Below, in pieces: positions 27,960-38,205 of a stretch of 64,000 bases of DNA (within the stretch, counting starts at the first letter, position 1; the number at the start of each line of letters is the position of its first letter). The stretch comes from Chthoniobacterales bacterium (GTDB lineage Bacteria; Verrucomicrobiota; Verrucomicrobiia; Chthoniobacterales; UBA10450). The position numbers and the translations under genes are program-made. The stretch lies in assembly GCA_013815325.1 (NCBI GenBank), contig JACDGM010000001.1, positions 33,500-97,499 of the forward strand, read 5' to 3'. The notes beneath the pieces were generated by a model. That model was given only the letters and a program-made list of their open reading frames with translations. It was not told the DNA's origin and searched no databases.

Positions 27960-29240
27960 CTAGAATTGACCGCTAACGACCGAGGGCTCGTTCGCGAAGA
28001 GGTCGAGTTGCTTTGGCCTAACGATTAACGATGAGAGCAGGTCGTCGCGCTCGAGACTGCGCGTCTCTGCATTGGAGCCGATGGCGATCACGAAAGGGAG
28101 AAGTTTTTTCAGCGGCAGATGCAGGCGCACCAGATCCTCCAGCCGCAGTTTATGCCAGCGGCGGATCCGCAGGATGCGCTCTACGTTTTTCGTCCCGAGC
28201 CCAGGAACACGAAGGAGCAAATGGCGCGGTGCCTTGTTTAAATCGACTGGGAACAGCTGCCGATGGCGCAGCGCCCAAGCCAGTTTCGGGTCGATTGTCA
28301 GGTCAAGATTCGGGGCCGCTTCCGTCGTCAGCTCATGCGCGGCAAAGCCGTAAAAGCGCACCAGCCAATCCGCCTGATAGAGCCGATGCTCGCGCACGAG
28401 CGGCGGCGCCTGCAGCGGCAGCTTGTTCGACGCATCGGGAATTGGACTGAAGGCCGAATAGTAAACGCGCCGCAATTTCTGTCGCGCGTAGAGCGAGGAA
28501 GCCTGCCGCAAAATCGTCGCGTCCGAAGCGTCGGTCGCGCCGACGATCATTTGCGTGCTTTGGCCCGCGGGCGCGAAGGCGGGCGCTTTGCGTGATTGCT
28601 TGCGTTCCGCTTTTGCTTCATCAATCCGCGTCTTGATGCCGCTCATCGCCCGTTCGGTGTTCTGGAAATTTTTCTCCGGCGCGAGCGTCTGCAAGGCCGC
28701 GGGGGTTGGAAGCTCGATGTTGATGCTGATCCGGTCCGCCCAGCGGCCCGCTTCCTCGATTAAAGCAGGCGACGCTTCCGGAATCGTTTTGAGATGGATG
28801 TAGCCGCGAAACTCGTGCTCGACGCGCAGCGTCCGCGCCACCTGTATCACCTGCTCCATTGTGTAGTCGGGGTTACGAATGATCCCCGAACTGAGAAAGA
28901 GGCCTCCAATGTAATTGCGCCGGTAAAAGTCGAGCGTCAGTTGCACCACTTCCTCAGGGGTGAAGCGGGCGCGCTGCACATTGCTCGAGACGCGGTTGAT
29001 ACAATAGAGGCAATCGTAAATGCAGAAATTCGTGAGCAGAATTTTCAGGAGCGAGACACACCGGCCGTCCGGCGTGTAGCTGTGACAAATGCCGGTGCTG
29101 GTGGTGGAACCGATGCCGCTCGAATTGCGAGAATTGCGCGCCGTCGTTCCGCTGCTCGCACAGGAAGCGTCATACTTCGCGGCGTCGGCGAGGATGGCGA
29201 GTTTGCGGTGGAGTTCATAACGGCGCGCTAATTTCCGCGA
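27960..29240 (-). CDS. Putative DNA modification/repair radical SAM protein; start codon unresolved
   Basis: Track ORF 27960-28979 begins at GTG, but the same frame is open to 29240 and encodes KLAILADAAKYDASCASSGTT...GICHSYTPDGRCVSLLKILLTNFCIYDCLYCINRVSSNVQRARFTPEEVV including the CxxxCxxC cluster. Confidence 0.8.
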   Translation of the reverse strand, partial: SRKLARRYELHRKLAILADAAKYDASCASSGTTARNSRNSSGIGSTTSTGICHSYTPDGRCVSLLKILLTNFCIYDCLYCINRVSSNVQRARFTPEEVVQLTLDFYRRNYIGGLFLSSGIIRNPDYTMEQVIQVARTLRVEHEFRGYIHLKTIPEASPALIEEAGRWADRISINIELPTPAALQTLAPEKNFQNTERAMSGIKTRIDEAKAERKQSRKAPAFAPAGQSTQMIVGATDASDATILRQASSLYARQKLRRVYYSAFSPIPDASNKLPLQAPPLVREHRLYQADWLVRFYGFAAHELTTEAAPNLDLTIDPKLAWALRHRQLFPVDLNKAPRHLLLRVPGLGTKNVERILRIRRWHKLRLEDLVRLHLPLKKLLPFVIAIGSNAETRSLERDDLLSSLIVRPKQLDLFANEPSVVSGQF

Positions 29241-29260
29241 CTAACGCCGAAACGCCAACC

Positions 29261-29525
29261 TCTCGATTTCGACTCCGACGAGATTGATCTCGGCCGGAAT
29301 GAGGAAGAGATGCTCGAGTCGCGTGGGCAGGAGAATATCCTGCGACCGAGCCTTGGCTCACAATGGTTCGTAAAGACTATGCCCTTCCATGTCCCCTGCA
29401 GCCTACCGTCCTTCGCCGAAGACCGTCTGCCCGGCGTTTTATAAAGCGGACAGGCGGTGCAAGCGAGCGCCGCTTCGCGCACCGTCGCTAGGCCAGAGCT
29501 ATCCGGAACGCCGCGGGATGCCACC
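29261..29525 (-). pseudogene. Chimeric scar: parA fragment (29261-29404) joined to udgX fragment (29410-29525)
   Basis: 29261-29404 aligns to parA 31180-31321; 29410-29525 aligns to udgX 27034-27150; both degenerate copies in the same orientation as the parents. Confidence 0.8.
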
Positions 29526-29589
29526 ACAGCTCATCAGCGCTCCTGGCCTAAGGATGATGGGCCCGGCGAGATTTTACTGCGCGTCGCGG

Positions 29590-30510
29590 ATTGGTGAGTG
29601 ATTCCGAGCAGAGCATTTCGCGCCGCCCAATCCCTGATTGCTATGCTCGCTTTCTTCGCTTCTTCGCGCACGGCGCCGTGCGAGGCGTTGCTGATGACCA
29701 ATTCAGAATTGGGGATCAGGTGATTGAGCATCTCTCCCTGTTCGATAGGCGTTAGAGAATCCTCTATGCCGTAGCTCAAGAGCGCCGGCACGCTGATCGT
29801 CGGGAAAAGAGAGGTAAAAGTCGGGGCGGGTTTCTAAAGCCAGCGCACCACCGACCAGCCCTTTGACCGAGGCGGCGAGAATTAAATCGGTAAACGCGGC
29901 GACGAGTGCAGGCGCCCGCAGACGGTCTTCTCCGGTTAGAAATTCCGGCAGCAAAAGTGGCAGGAGAGACGCGACACCCTCCTGTTTCGACTGCACCTAA
30001 TAGCGCCTCCATAAAAACTGTTCGACCGTGGGCGGCGGAAAGGCAACCGGATCGAGCAAGATCATCCCGCGAAAACGCTGCGGGGCCAGCCGATACATTT
30101 CCAGGGTGATCGCCCCGCCCATCGAATGCCCGCCTATGATGGCGCTATCGATCTTGAGGAAATCGAGCAAACCCAGGACGTCGGTCGTGTACAGATGAAT
30201 GGAAGCAAAATCGCTCGGTGCGGTGCTCCGCCCGAAGCCGCGCAGATCGATCGTGATCACCTGGAACTAGCCGCTGAGAAACTGGCGCTCTTTCACGAAG
30301 AGATCGCCGTTAAGCGGATAGCCGTGGATCAAAACCAGCGGCACGCCCTGTCCGGTGATGGTGTAGTAAATTCGCGTCCCGTTGATCTCCACAAATCCGT
30401 CGGTCGATTGGACGTTCGGGGTGATTTCCACCTTTTGCTGCGGCCTGGCCCGGAAGGACGCAGCAAAACGTGAGCAGCAGTGTCGCAAAGCCGATGAGGC
30501 ATGAATTCTT
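29590..30510 (-). pseudogene. Alpha/beta hydrolase pseudogene
   Basis: ORF pieces 30267-30767 (GFVEINGTRIYYTITGQGVPLVLIHGYPLNGDLFVKERQFLSG*), 29997-30260 (VITIDLRGFGRSTAPSDFASIHLYTTDVLGLLDFLKIDSAIIGGHSMGGAITLEMY), 29534-29791 (PALLSYGIEDSLTPIEQGEMLNHLIPNSELVISNASHG). Confidence 0.8.
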
Positions 30511-30621
30511 TTCATTTTTGTTTTGGTTGATTGTTTCGTCTCCGGCAATCGCGGTTCGAAACGATCCCGGCTTATTTTTGTAGGAAGAGATTGGACTTCG
30601 ATTTCCCCCTTTCCTGCTTTC

Positions 30622-31473
30622 CTATTTGGAAAGCCCGGCCTCATCTTCGATTTCGTTACGGCCTGATTCATCCGCCTTCTCTTCTTGCGACACGTTGGTT
30701 GTGTGTCGGCGCAGAAATTCAGCGGCGAGCGCGCGGTAGGCCTTCGCGCCGGCACCATTCGGATCATGCTCGAGGATGCACTTCCCGAAGCTGGGCGCTT
30801 CGCTCAGGCGCACCGTGCGCGGAATGATCGTCTTGTAGACGCGCTCCTGAAAATGCGCCCGCACTTCAGCCACGACCTGACTGCTCAGATTCGTCCTGCT
30901 ATCGAACATCGTCATAAGGATGCCGCCCATTTCGAGCCGCGCATTGGCTCCGGAGTCGCGAATTCGCTCGATTAGCCTAACGATTTGAACGAGGCCCTCG
31001 AGCGCGAAATATTCACACTGAATCGGGGTGAGCAGCTCGTCGGCGGCGGCGAGCGCGTTCGTCATGAGAATGCCTAACGACGGTGGGCAATCGAGCAGGA
31101 TGAATTCGAAAGTTTGATCGTCGCGCAGCACTCGTAAGGCCTGCGCGAGGCGGGTGAGATGATCCGGCATCCGCGCGATCTCGATTTCGACCCCGGCGAG
31201 GTCGATATCGGCGGGAATGAGGAAGAGACGATCGAGGCGCGTGGGCAGGATATTATCCGTGACTGAGCCTTCGCCTAACAATGGTTCGTACAGGCTCGGG
31301 CCTTCCATTTCCTGCAGGCCTAACGAACTGGTGGCGTTGCCCTGCGGATCGAGATCGACGAGCAGGATGCGCCTCCCGCCTTCGGCCAGCGCAGCGGCTA
31401 AATTGACGGCGGTGGTCGTCTTGCCGACCCCGCCCTTCTGATTGGCAATTGCGACGATTTTCATCGGGAGCAA
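30622..31473 (-). CDS. parA: ParA/Soj-family ATPase
   Basis: MKIVAIANQKGGVGKTTTAVNLAAALAEGGRRILLVDLDPQGNATSSLG; ILLDCPPSLGILMTNALAAADE. Confidence 0.92.
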   Translation of the reverse strand: MLPMKIVAIANQKGGVGKTTTAVNLAAALAEGGRRILLVDLDPQGNATSSLGLQEMEGPSLYEPLLGEGSVTDNILPTRLDRLFLIPADIDLAGVEIEIARMPDHLTRLAQALRVLRDDQTFEFILLDCPPSLGILMTNALAAADELLTPIQCEYFALEGLVQIVRLIERIRDSGANARLEMGGILMTMFDSRTNLSSQVVAEVRAHFQERVYKTIIPRTVRLSEAPSFGKCILEHDPNGAGAKAYRALAAEFLRRHTTNVSQEEKADESGRNEIEDEAGLSK

Positions 31474-31478
31474 ACACC

Positions 31479-31564
31479 TGCACCTACACTTTCACATGCA
31501 CTTGAGCGCGGGTCTCTGACCCGCACGGCGCCGCAGCGCCGCTCGGAGTGAATGTGTAAGTGCA
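31479..31564. repeat. Imperfect 18-bp inverted repeat with nested hairpins upstream of parA
   Basis: tgcacctacactttcaca (31479-31496) vs agtgaatgtgtaagtgca (31547-31564), 3 mismatches; nested GCGGGTC-TCT-GACCCGC (31508-31524). Confidence 0.55.
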
Positions 31565-31613
31565 AGCGAGGGCAAAAAAGTTTCATCGCGCGACGATCTG
31601 AGCAAGCACGCCC

Positions 31614-32873
31614 TCACGCCACGACGCGGCCGGTCACTTCTCCAAAGCCAACTCGGCAGCCGTCGCCTTCGCCCCATCCACTTATCGTTAGGCGATCGCC
31701 CTCTTCGAGCCATTTGCGCGTCTCGCCGCCGGGGAGCTGGAGCGGATTCGCCCCGCGCCAGGTGAGCTCGAGCAGGCAGCCGCGCGCGCCATCCTCCGGG
31801 CCGCTGATTGTGCCGCTCGCGAGCAGATCCCCCGGCTGCAGGTTGCAGCCGCCGGCGGTGTGATGCGCCAGTTGTTGCGCAATGCTCCAGTAGAGATTGC
31901 GGCAATTTGAGCGCGTGATGGTTTGCGGGGCGTGCATCGCGGCCGTCTGGAGCTGCGCTTCCAATCTAATGTCGAGAACGAAGTCGTTAGGCGCGCGCAG
32001 GTACGGCAGCGGCTCGGGGTCCTGCGCCGGGAGCGGCCGGCGGAAGGGCTCGAGGGCATCGAGTGTCACGACCCAGGGCGAGATGCTGGTGCAGAAATTC
32101 TTTGCCAGGAAAGGGCCGAGCGGCTGGTATTCCCAGGTCTGGATGTCGCGCGCGCTCCAGTCGTTCATGAGGACGAGGCCGAAGATGTGCTCGGTCGCGC
32201 GCTCGATCGGGACCGGCTCGCCGAGTTCGTTAGGCGGGCCGATCAGGAAGGCCGTCTCCAGCTCAAAATCAAGCGCGCGACTCGGCCCGAACGAGGGCGT
32301 CGCGGCGTCGGGCGACTTGGTCTGGCCCTGCGGCCGCCGGACATCCGTGCCGCTCAGGACGATGGAACTGGCGCGCCCGTGGTAGGCGATCGGCAGCCAG
32401 CGCCAGTTCGGCATGATGGCGTTCTCCGGGCCACGAAACATCGTGCCGACATTGAAGGCGTGGTTGTAGGAGGAATAAAAATCGGTGTAATCGCCGATCC
32501 GCGCCGGCAACTGCAGCGTGACTTCGCTTTGGCGATGAAAGGCGCGCTTTCGCAGCGCGTCATCGTCGCGCAGCGTCGCGGTGTCGGCCGCGAGCAGGTG
32601 CTGCAAAATCTGGCGCGTCTGCTGCCAGGCGGGGCGACCGAGGGCGAGGAAGGCGTTGAGCGAGTCGTGGCCAAAGACAGCAGGATCGCCCAACTCTCCA
32701 CCGCGAAAATGCCCGCCCTCCTCGAGCACCGCGAGGTCGAGCACCAAGTCGCCGATAGCCACGCCCACACGCGCGGGAGCGTCGTTAGGCCGGAAAACGC
32801 CAAAAGGCAGGTTCTCGAGCGGAAAATGTGAGTCGGGCGCGACTTCGATGAAGGAACGGAGTGGAGTGGGCAT
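31614..32873 (-). CDS. fahA: Fumarylacetoacetase
   Basis: RIGDYTDFYSSYNHAFNVGTMFRGPENAIMPNWRWLPIAYHGRASSIVLSGTDVRRPQGQ; SARDIQTWEYQPLGPFLAKNFCTSISPWVVT. Confidence 0.95.
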   Translation of the reverse strand: MPTPLRSFIEVAPDSHFPLENLPFGVFRPNDAPARVGVAIGDLVLDLAVLEEGGHFRGGELGDPAVFGHDSLNAFLALGRPAWQQTRQILQHLLAADTATLRDDDALRKRAFHRQSEVTLQLPARIGDYTDFYSSYNHAFNVGTMFRGPENAIMPNWRWLPIAYHGRASSIVLSGTDVRRPQGQTKSPDAATPSFGPSRALDFELETAFLIGPPNELGEPVPIERATEHIFGLVLMNDWSARDIQTWEYQPLGPFLAKNFCTSISPWVVTLDALEPFRRPLPAQDPEPLPYLRAPNDFVLDIRLEAQLQTAAMHAPQTITRSNCRNLYWSIAQQLAHHTAGGCNLQPGDLLASGTISGPEDGARGCLLELTWRGANPLQLPGGETRKWLEEGDRLTISGWGEGDGCRVGFGEVTGRVVA

Positions 32874-32921
32874 GGCTGGATTTAGAAAAGGGCGATCAGG
32901 ATTACGAGCAGGAGCACGAGG

Positions 32922-33821
32922 TTAAAAAATTCCAAGCGCACGCAGGTCCTCGCGCGGTTCGTCGAAGCTGCAACTGCCTAACGAAGTCACGAGCCGGCGG
33001 CGCCTGGCGATCTGTTCGGTCGTGATTTCCCAGTCGCGCCAGCGCAAGTAGGCGTCGTCGCAGGCGAACGCTCCGGGATCTTCTTCGGCCAGCATTTCCT
33101 CCGTCTGCGCTTCGCTCCAGCCATGTTCCGCGGCGAGAACGCCTGCGCCCAGGACGTTAAGAAAACCATGCATTTTCGTGCCGACGCTCTCGTGAAATCT
33201 TTTCACCGGATGATGCAAACCGGCGGTGAACTTGATCGGCACCTGATGCCTGGCGGCGGCGACGAGGGCGCGCGCGATCTGCGCCCCGCTCGGGAAGGAA
33301 TCTGCCGTCACCCCGCCCGTGCGCAGCTTAAAGCCCGCGCCGCTTCCTTTGAGCGCCGCGATCGTCGACGCGGCGGCATCGGCCGGCGCTTCCCAAAAAA
33401 TCTCGAGCCCCAATCCGCCTAACAATGCGGTCGCGTCGCCCAACGAATTGCAGTCGAGGTCGGGCGGCGCCGGCATCTCGAATTGGACGACCGGCGCACT
33501 CGCGCGGTGGCGCGCGCTGAACTGCCTGATCGTGGCGGCGGCTGATTCCACCGCGGGCTGAAAAGCAGCGGCGTTTTCCGCCTTCGCTCCGAGGGCCGAA
33601 ACTTGCAGCGGGTTGGCTTGATCGAAGCGGTCAAGCATCGCGCCGGCCTCCGCAAACTGCGCCACCGGCAGAATGAAAGCCCCCAGCATCCAGCGATCCG
33701 GCGAGCGCACGTAGGCCGCCTGGTTTTCCAAGGCCGGCGCGAGTGTCAGGCTGGCCGGCGGAAAAAGCCCCGCGTAATCAATCGCGTGGGCGAGCAGGGC
33801 GCGCAGGGATGCAGCCGGCAT
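32922..33821 (-). CDS. Conserved hypothetical protein
   Basis: Uninterrupted 299-aa ORF in operon-like arrangement upstream of fahA; contains one exact and one near-exact dispersed motif. Confidence 0.6.
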   Translation of the reverse strand: MPAASLRALLAHAIDYAGLFPPASLTLAPALENQAAYVRSPDRWMLGAFILPVAQFAEAGAMLDRFDQANPLQVSALGAKAENAAAFQPAVESAAATIRQFSARHRASAPVVQFEMPAPPDLDCNSLGDATALLGGLGLEIFWEAPADAAASTIAALKGSGAGFKLRTGGVTADSFPSGAQIARALVAAARHQVPIKFTAGLHHPVKRFHESVGTKMHGFLNVLGAGVLAAEHGWSEAQTEEMLAEEDPGAFACDDAYLRWRDWEITTEQIARRRRLVTSLGSCSFDEPREDLRALGIF

Positions 33822-33923
33822 GGAGAGAACTCAACGGCGGGTTGGTTGCGCTCGTCAACCCGCGCTTTCCAAGACTGATTTCCGAGAGGCGGTATTTGCG
33901 AAAGCGCCGAGCGGAACCGCGGA

Positions 33924-34859
33924 TCACTTTTTTCCGGTAGCAAAAACCGTTTGGAAATGCGGACTCTCTTTTTCGCGCGAGACGACAGTTACTTCAATGT
34001 CGCTAAAGCCGGCGCTTTCGAGCCATTGGTGCAACTGCACTTCGCTGAAACCGAGCCAGTGATCGGCGTAGAGTTCTCTCGCTTTCTCGAATCGGTGGCT
34101 GAGCAAATCGAGCACCACGATTCTGCCCGTTTTCTTCAAAATCCGGTAGGCCGCGCCAATCGCGCGTTCAGGATGGACCGCGTGGTGCAGTGCCTGACTG
34201 AAAATCACGAGATCGACACTGCTCCTGTCGATCGGCGGTTCCTCGATATCGCCGAGGCGGAATTCGAGATTTTTGAAGCCGTGCTTTTTTGCGAGTTGCG
34301 ATCCGAACTCGACCATCTTCGGTGCGTTATCGATCGCGATAACTTTCCTCGCGGTTTTCGCGAGGAGTTGCGAAAGCGTTCCCTCGCCCGCGCCGAGATC
34401 GGCGACGGTGAGCGGCGGGAGGAGCGCGATCATGGTGTGGGCGAGCGCCTGCCAGGAACGGCCCGGCACATAGCTGCGCCCGAATCGCCCTGCCAGCTGA
34501 TCGAAATATTCGCGCGCCTTATCCTGGCGCTTGCGCAGGACGACTTTGAGCGCGCTGCGATCGCGTTGCGTCTCCCGCATCTCGCGCGCGAGGGTCCGCG
34601 TCAACTCGGCGACTTTCGCCCGCTGTGCGTCGGGGCCGCCCATTGTCGTTAGGCCATAGTAGACATTTTTTCCCGCTCGCCGCGCGGCCACAACTCCCGC
34701 GCGCTTGAGCTGCGCAAGATGGCTGGAGATGCGCGACTGCCCCATCCCGAGGACGTCCTGCAGCTCCGCGACGGATAGTTCCTCCTGTTCCAGGAGCAGA
34801 AGCAAGCGCAGCCGGGTCGGGTCAGCGAGGAGGCGGAGGAAATTTAGAGTTGACGCCAT
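33924..34859 (-). CDS. ArsR-family regulator fused to SAM-dependent methyltransferase domain
   Basis: LRLLADPTRLRLLLLLEQEELSVAELQDVLGMGQSRISSHLAQLKRAGVV; VADLGAGEGTLSQLLAKTARKVIAIDNAPKMVEFG. Confidence 0.9.
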   Translation of the reverse strand: MASTLNFLRLLADPTRLRLLLLLEQEELSVAELQDVLGMGQSRISSHLAQLKRAGVVAARRAGKNVYYGLTTMGGPDAQRAKVAELTRTLAREMRETQRDRSALKVVLRKRQDKAREYFDQLAGRFGRSYVPGRSWQALAHTMIALLPPLTVADLGAGEGTLSQLLAKTARKVIAIDNAPKMVEFGSQLAKKHGFKNLEFRLGDIEEPPIDRSSVDLVIFSQALHHAVHPERAIGAAYRILKKTGRIVVLDLLSHRFEKARELYADHWLGFSEVQLHQWLESAGFSDIEVTVVSREKESPHFQTVFATGKK

Positions 34860-34871
34860 CGGACGCTGACA

Positions 34872-34906
34872 CGATATATCGACGCATCATGATTGGTCAA
34901 TATGAT
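34872..34906. promoter_or_regulatory. Putative operator between the ArsR-methyltransferase gene and metK
   Basis: CGATATATCG palindrome (34872-34881) and ATCAT-N11-ATGAT inverted repeat (34886-34906) in the 86-bp divergent intergenic region. Confidence 0.4.
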
Positions 34907-34945
34907 CAGTAGTGATCCCCGCCGTTTCAGCCTCACCTTCTTCTC

Positions 34946-36145
34946 ATGCTTCGTCGTTTTATTTTTGCTTCCGAGTCAGTCGGTGAAGGTCACCCGGATA
35001 AAGTCTGCGACACCATTTCCGACGCCGTCCTTGATGCCTGTCTCCGGCGGGATCCGAAGAGCCGCGTGGCTTGCGAGACCTTTGCAAAAAGCCACACCGT
35101 GATTGTCGGCGGCGAGATCACCATTCCCACCCTGTCGCCGGGCACCTCGCTTGAATCCGTCGTGCCGATCGATCAGATCGTGCGCGATGCCGTGCGTGAG
35201 ATCGGTTACATGAATGATGACGACGTTTTTCACGCGGACAAGATCGACATCCAAAATATCATTACCAACCAAAGCGTCGACATCGCGCAAGGGGTTGATG
35301 CGCGCGCGGCCGAAGGCAAAGGGCACGCCGAGCAAGGCGCGGGCGATCAGGGATTGATGTTCGGTTTTGCCTGTGATGAGACGCCCGAGCTGATGCCCGC
35401 GCCGATCATGTTCGCGCACCGGCTCGGCCGTGAACTCACGCGCATTCGCAAAAGCGGCCAGGCGCGCTGGCTCCGGCCGGATGCGAAGTCGCAGGTTTCC
35501 GTCATTTACGAGGGCGGCCGGCCGGTCGGCATCTCGAACGTCGTCGTCTCGACGCAACACGCCAAGGACGTGAAGCATTCGGAGATTCGCAGCTTCATCA
35601 TTGAAGAGGTGATCCGCAAAGTCTTGCCTAACGAAATGCTAACCGACGCGACGGAATATCTGATTAATCCAACAGGCAGCTTTGTCATCGGCGGGCCGGA
35701 AGGCGACACCGGCCTGACGGGCCGCAAGATCATCGTGGACAGCTACGGCGGCTGGGGCCGGCATGGCGGCGGCGCTTTTTCCGGAAAAGACCCGAGCAAG
35801 GTCGACCGCAGCGCGGCTTACATGGCCCGCTGGGTGGCGAAGAACGTCGTCGCCGCCGGCCTCGCCACGCGCTGCGAAATCCAATTCGCCTACGCCATTG
35901 GCTATCCCGATCCGGTGAGCATGAACATCAACACTTTCGATACCAACACTGTCCCGGAGGAAGCGATCGAGCACGCCGTGAATCACACTTTTTCATTCAA
36001 GCCCGCGCACATCATCGAGCAGCTCGATCTGCTCCGGCCGATCTATTCCAAGACGACCAACTATGGGCATTTCGGTAAGGACGACCCAGATATCACCTGG
36101 GAAAAAACGGACAAGGCCACCGCGCTAAAGAGAGCCGCCAGTTGA
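34946..36145 (+). CDS. metK: S-adenosylmethionine synthetase
   Basis: [66 protein letters not shown]. Confidence 0.97.
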   Translation: MLRRFIFASESVGEGHPDKVCDTISDAVLDACLRRDPKSRVACETFAKSHTVIVGGEITIPTLSPGTSLESVVPIDQIVRDAVREIGYMNDDDVFHADKIDIQNIITNQSVDIAQGVDARAAEGKGHAEQGAGDQGLMFGFACDETPELMPAPIMFAHRLGRELTRIRKSGQARWLRPDAKSQVSVIYEGGRPVGISNVVVSTQHAKDVKHSEIRSFIIEEVIRKVLPNEMLTDATEYLINPTGSFVIGGPEGDTGLTGRKIIVDSYGGWGRHGGGAFSGKDPSKVDRSAAYMARWVAKNVVAAGLATRCEIQFAYAIGYPDPVSMNINTFDTNTVPEEAIEHAVNHTFSFKPAHIIEQLDLLRPIYSKTTNYGHFGKDDPDITWEKTDKATALKRAAS

Positions 36146-36162
36146 ACTTTCGCTAACAACTT

Positions 36163-37596
36163 ATGAGCACAAAAACCATCATCGGAACTCAGACTAACGA
36201 CTATAAGGTCGCTGACATCGGCCTGGCCGATTGGGGCCGCAAAGAGATTTCCATCGCCGAGAAAGAAATGCCCGGCCTGATGGCGATCCGCGAGAGATAC
36301 GCGCCTGGCAAACCGCTTGAGGGCGTGCGTGTGACCGGCTCGCTGCACATGACGATCCAGACCGCGGTTCTTATCGAAACGCTGATCGATCTTGGCGCCG
36401 AGGTGCGTTGGGCGAGCTGCAATATTTTCTCGACCCAAGACCACGCCGCCGCCGCGATCGCGCAAGGCGGCGTGCCCGTCTTCGCCTGGAAAGGCGAGAG
36501 TCTGGAAGAATATTGGTGGTGCACCAACCAGGCGATTTCCTTCCCGGAGGGCAAAGGCCCGCAGCTGGTCGTCGATGATGGCGGCGACGTGACCTTGCTC
36601 ATCCACAAAGGCTATCAGCTGGAAGAGGGAAGCGATTGGGTGAATTCGGCGAGCGGAAGCAAGGAAGAGCAATGCATAAAGAATCTGCTGCTCGAAGTGC
36701 AGGGCGATAATCCATTTCGCTGGCACGAGCTAGTGAAGGAATGGCGCGGCGTGTCGGAGGAGACGACGACCGGCGTGCATCGCCTTTACAAAATGCAGCA
36801 GCAAAACCAGCTGCTCATTCCGGCGATCAACGTGAACGATTCGGTCACGAAATCGAAGTTCGATAATCTCTACGGCTGCCGTCATTCGTTAGTGGATGGC
36901 TTAAACCGCGCGCTCGACGTCATGATCGCGGGCAAGGTCGCGGTCATTTGCGGCTACGGCGACGTCGGCAAAGGCTGTGCGCAATCGCTGCGCGGCCAAG
37001 GGGCGCGCGTTGTCATCACCGAGATCGACCCGATCAACGCGCTTCAGGCGGCGATGGAAGGCTACCAGGTCACCACGCTCGAAGACACGTTAGGCTGGGG
37101 CGACATTTACGTCACCACCACCGGCAACCTCGACATCATCACGGTCGCGCACATGGAGCGGATGAAAGACCAGGCGGTAGTCTGCAACATCGGCCATTTC
37201 GACAACGAGATTCAGGTCGATCCGCTCAACGACCGCAAGGACGTCGAGCGTCTCAATATCAAGGCTGGCGTCGACAAATATAGCTTTCCCGACGGCCACG
37301 CCATCTTCATGCTGGCAGAGGGCCGGCTGGTGAATCTCGGCTGTGCCACGGGTCATCCGAGCTTTGTGATGTCGAACTCGTTTTCGAACCAGGTGCTTGC
37401 GCAGCTCGATCTCTGGCGGAACAAAGACACCTACAGAGTCGGTGTCTATGTCCTGAGTAAGAAGCTCGACGAAGAAGTGGCACGCCTGCATTTGCAAAAG
37501 ATCGGGGTAAAACTCACGACGCTGACCGAGAAGCAGGCTGAGTATCTCGGGGTGCCGGTCGAAGGACCGTATAAATCAGAGCATTACCGTTACTAA
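36163..37596 (+). CDS. ahcY: Adenosylhomocysteinase
   Basis: [68 protein letters not shown]-terminus. Confidence 0.97.
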   Translation: MSTKTIIGTQTNDYKVADIGLADWGRKEISIAEKEMPGLMAIRERYAPGKPLEGVRVTGSLHMTIQTAVLIETLIDLGAEVRWASCNIFSTQDHAAAAIAQGGVPVFAWKGESLEEYWWCTNQAISFPEGKGPQLVVDDGGDVTLLIHKGYQLEEGSDWVNSASGSKEEQCIKNLLLEVQGDNPFRWHELVKEWRGVSEETTTGVHRLYKMQQQNQLLIPAINVNDSVTKSKFDNLYGCRHSLVDGLNRALDVMIAGKVAVICGYGDVGKGCAQSLRGQGARVVITEIDPINALQAAMEGYQVTTLEDTLGWGDIYVTTTGNLDIITVAHMERMKDQAVVCNIGHFDNEIQVDPLNDRKDVERLNIKAGVDKYSFPDGHAIFMLAEGRLVNLGCATGHPSFVMSNSFSNQVLAQLDLWRNKDTYRVGVYVLSKKLDEEVARLHLQKIGVKLTTLTEKQAEYLGVPVEGPYKSEHYRY

Positions 37597-37693
37597 GAAG
37601 GTCGCGCGCAACTCTGGACGCGCGGATTGGAAGCTGTCTACGAATCCTGAGAAATCTCGTGATCTCCCTGGATTTTCCCGCTACCATACGGGT

Positions 37694-38161
37694 ATGCACC
37701 GTCACATTATCCCTTTGTTCGTGGCATCGCTCTTGGTGACGAGCCAATCGGTGACCTTCGCTTCAGGATCCGAGAGTGCGCCGCCGTCTGTTTCTTACAT
37801 TCCGAGCTTTTACCGCTCAGATTCCGGGTCCCGATCTGCGAGTGTCGCGAAACGTCCCGTGATTGCCGAGGAACCTTACAACCTGGGCAAGGCGCTCTTT
37901 AGCGGGAAATACAATCTCGGAAAACCGAAACTGACCCCCCTCAATATCGAGGAAAAAAGGCAGCGCCTGGTTGCCCTAAAGAAAAGTATCCCCGCGGCAG
38001 AGCAGCAAAATTTGCAACCATCCGAGTTGTCCGGGCACTTGAGCAATCGCGAAATGAATGCACTCGAATACTACCTCCGAGTGCGTTTCAAGAAGTTCAT
38101 CAGCAATTCGCCGACCTGGGCGAACGGGGAACTGCCGCCGAAAACCGCCTTGACTCGTTAG
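37694..38161 (+). CDS. Exported hypothetical protein
   Basis: MHRHIIPLFVASLLVTSQSVTFASG signal-like N-terminus; stop codon lies inside TCGTTAGGC at 38155-38163. Confidence 0.55.
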   Translation: MHRHIIPLFVASLLVTSQSVTFASGSESAPPSVSYIPSFYRSDSGSRSASVAKRPVIAEEPYNLGKALFSGKYNLGKPKLTPLNIEEKRQRLVALKKSIPAAEQQNLQPSELSGHLSNREMNALEYYLRVRFKKFISNSPTWANGELPPKTALTR

Positions 38162-38205
38162 GCGCAGCAAGAAGCGAAATCGTCGGCGACTCCTCCTGCC
38201 GGATT

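Noticed and set aside
34860-34945. SAM/SAH riboswitch before metK
   Set aside because: The intergenic region is only 86 bp and I could not identify a conserved SAM or SAH aptamer fold; palindromic operator-like sequences are more apparent.
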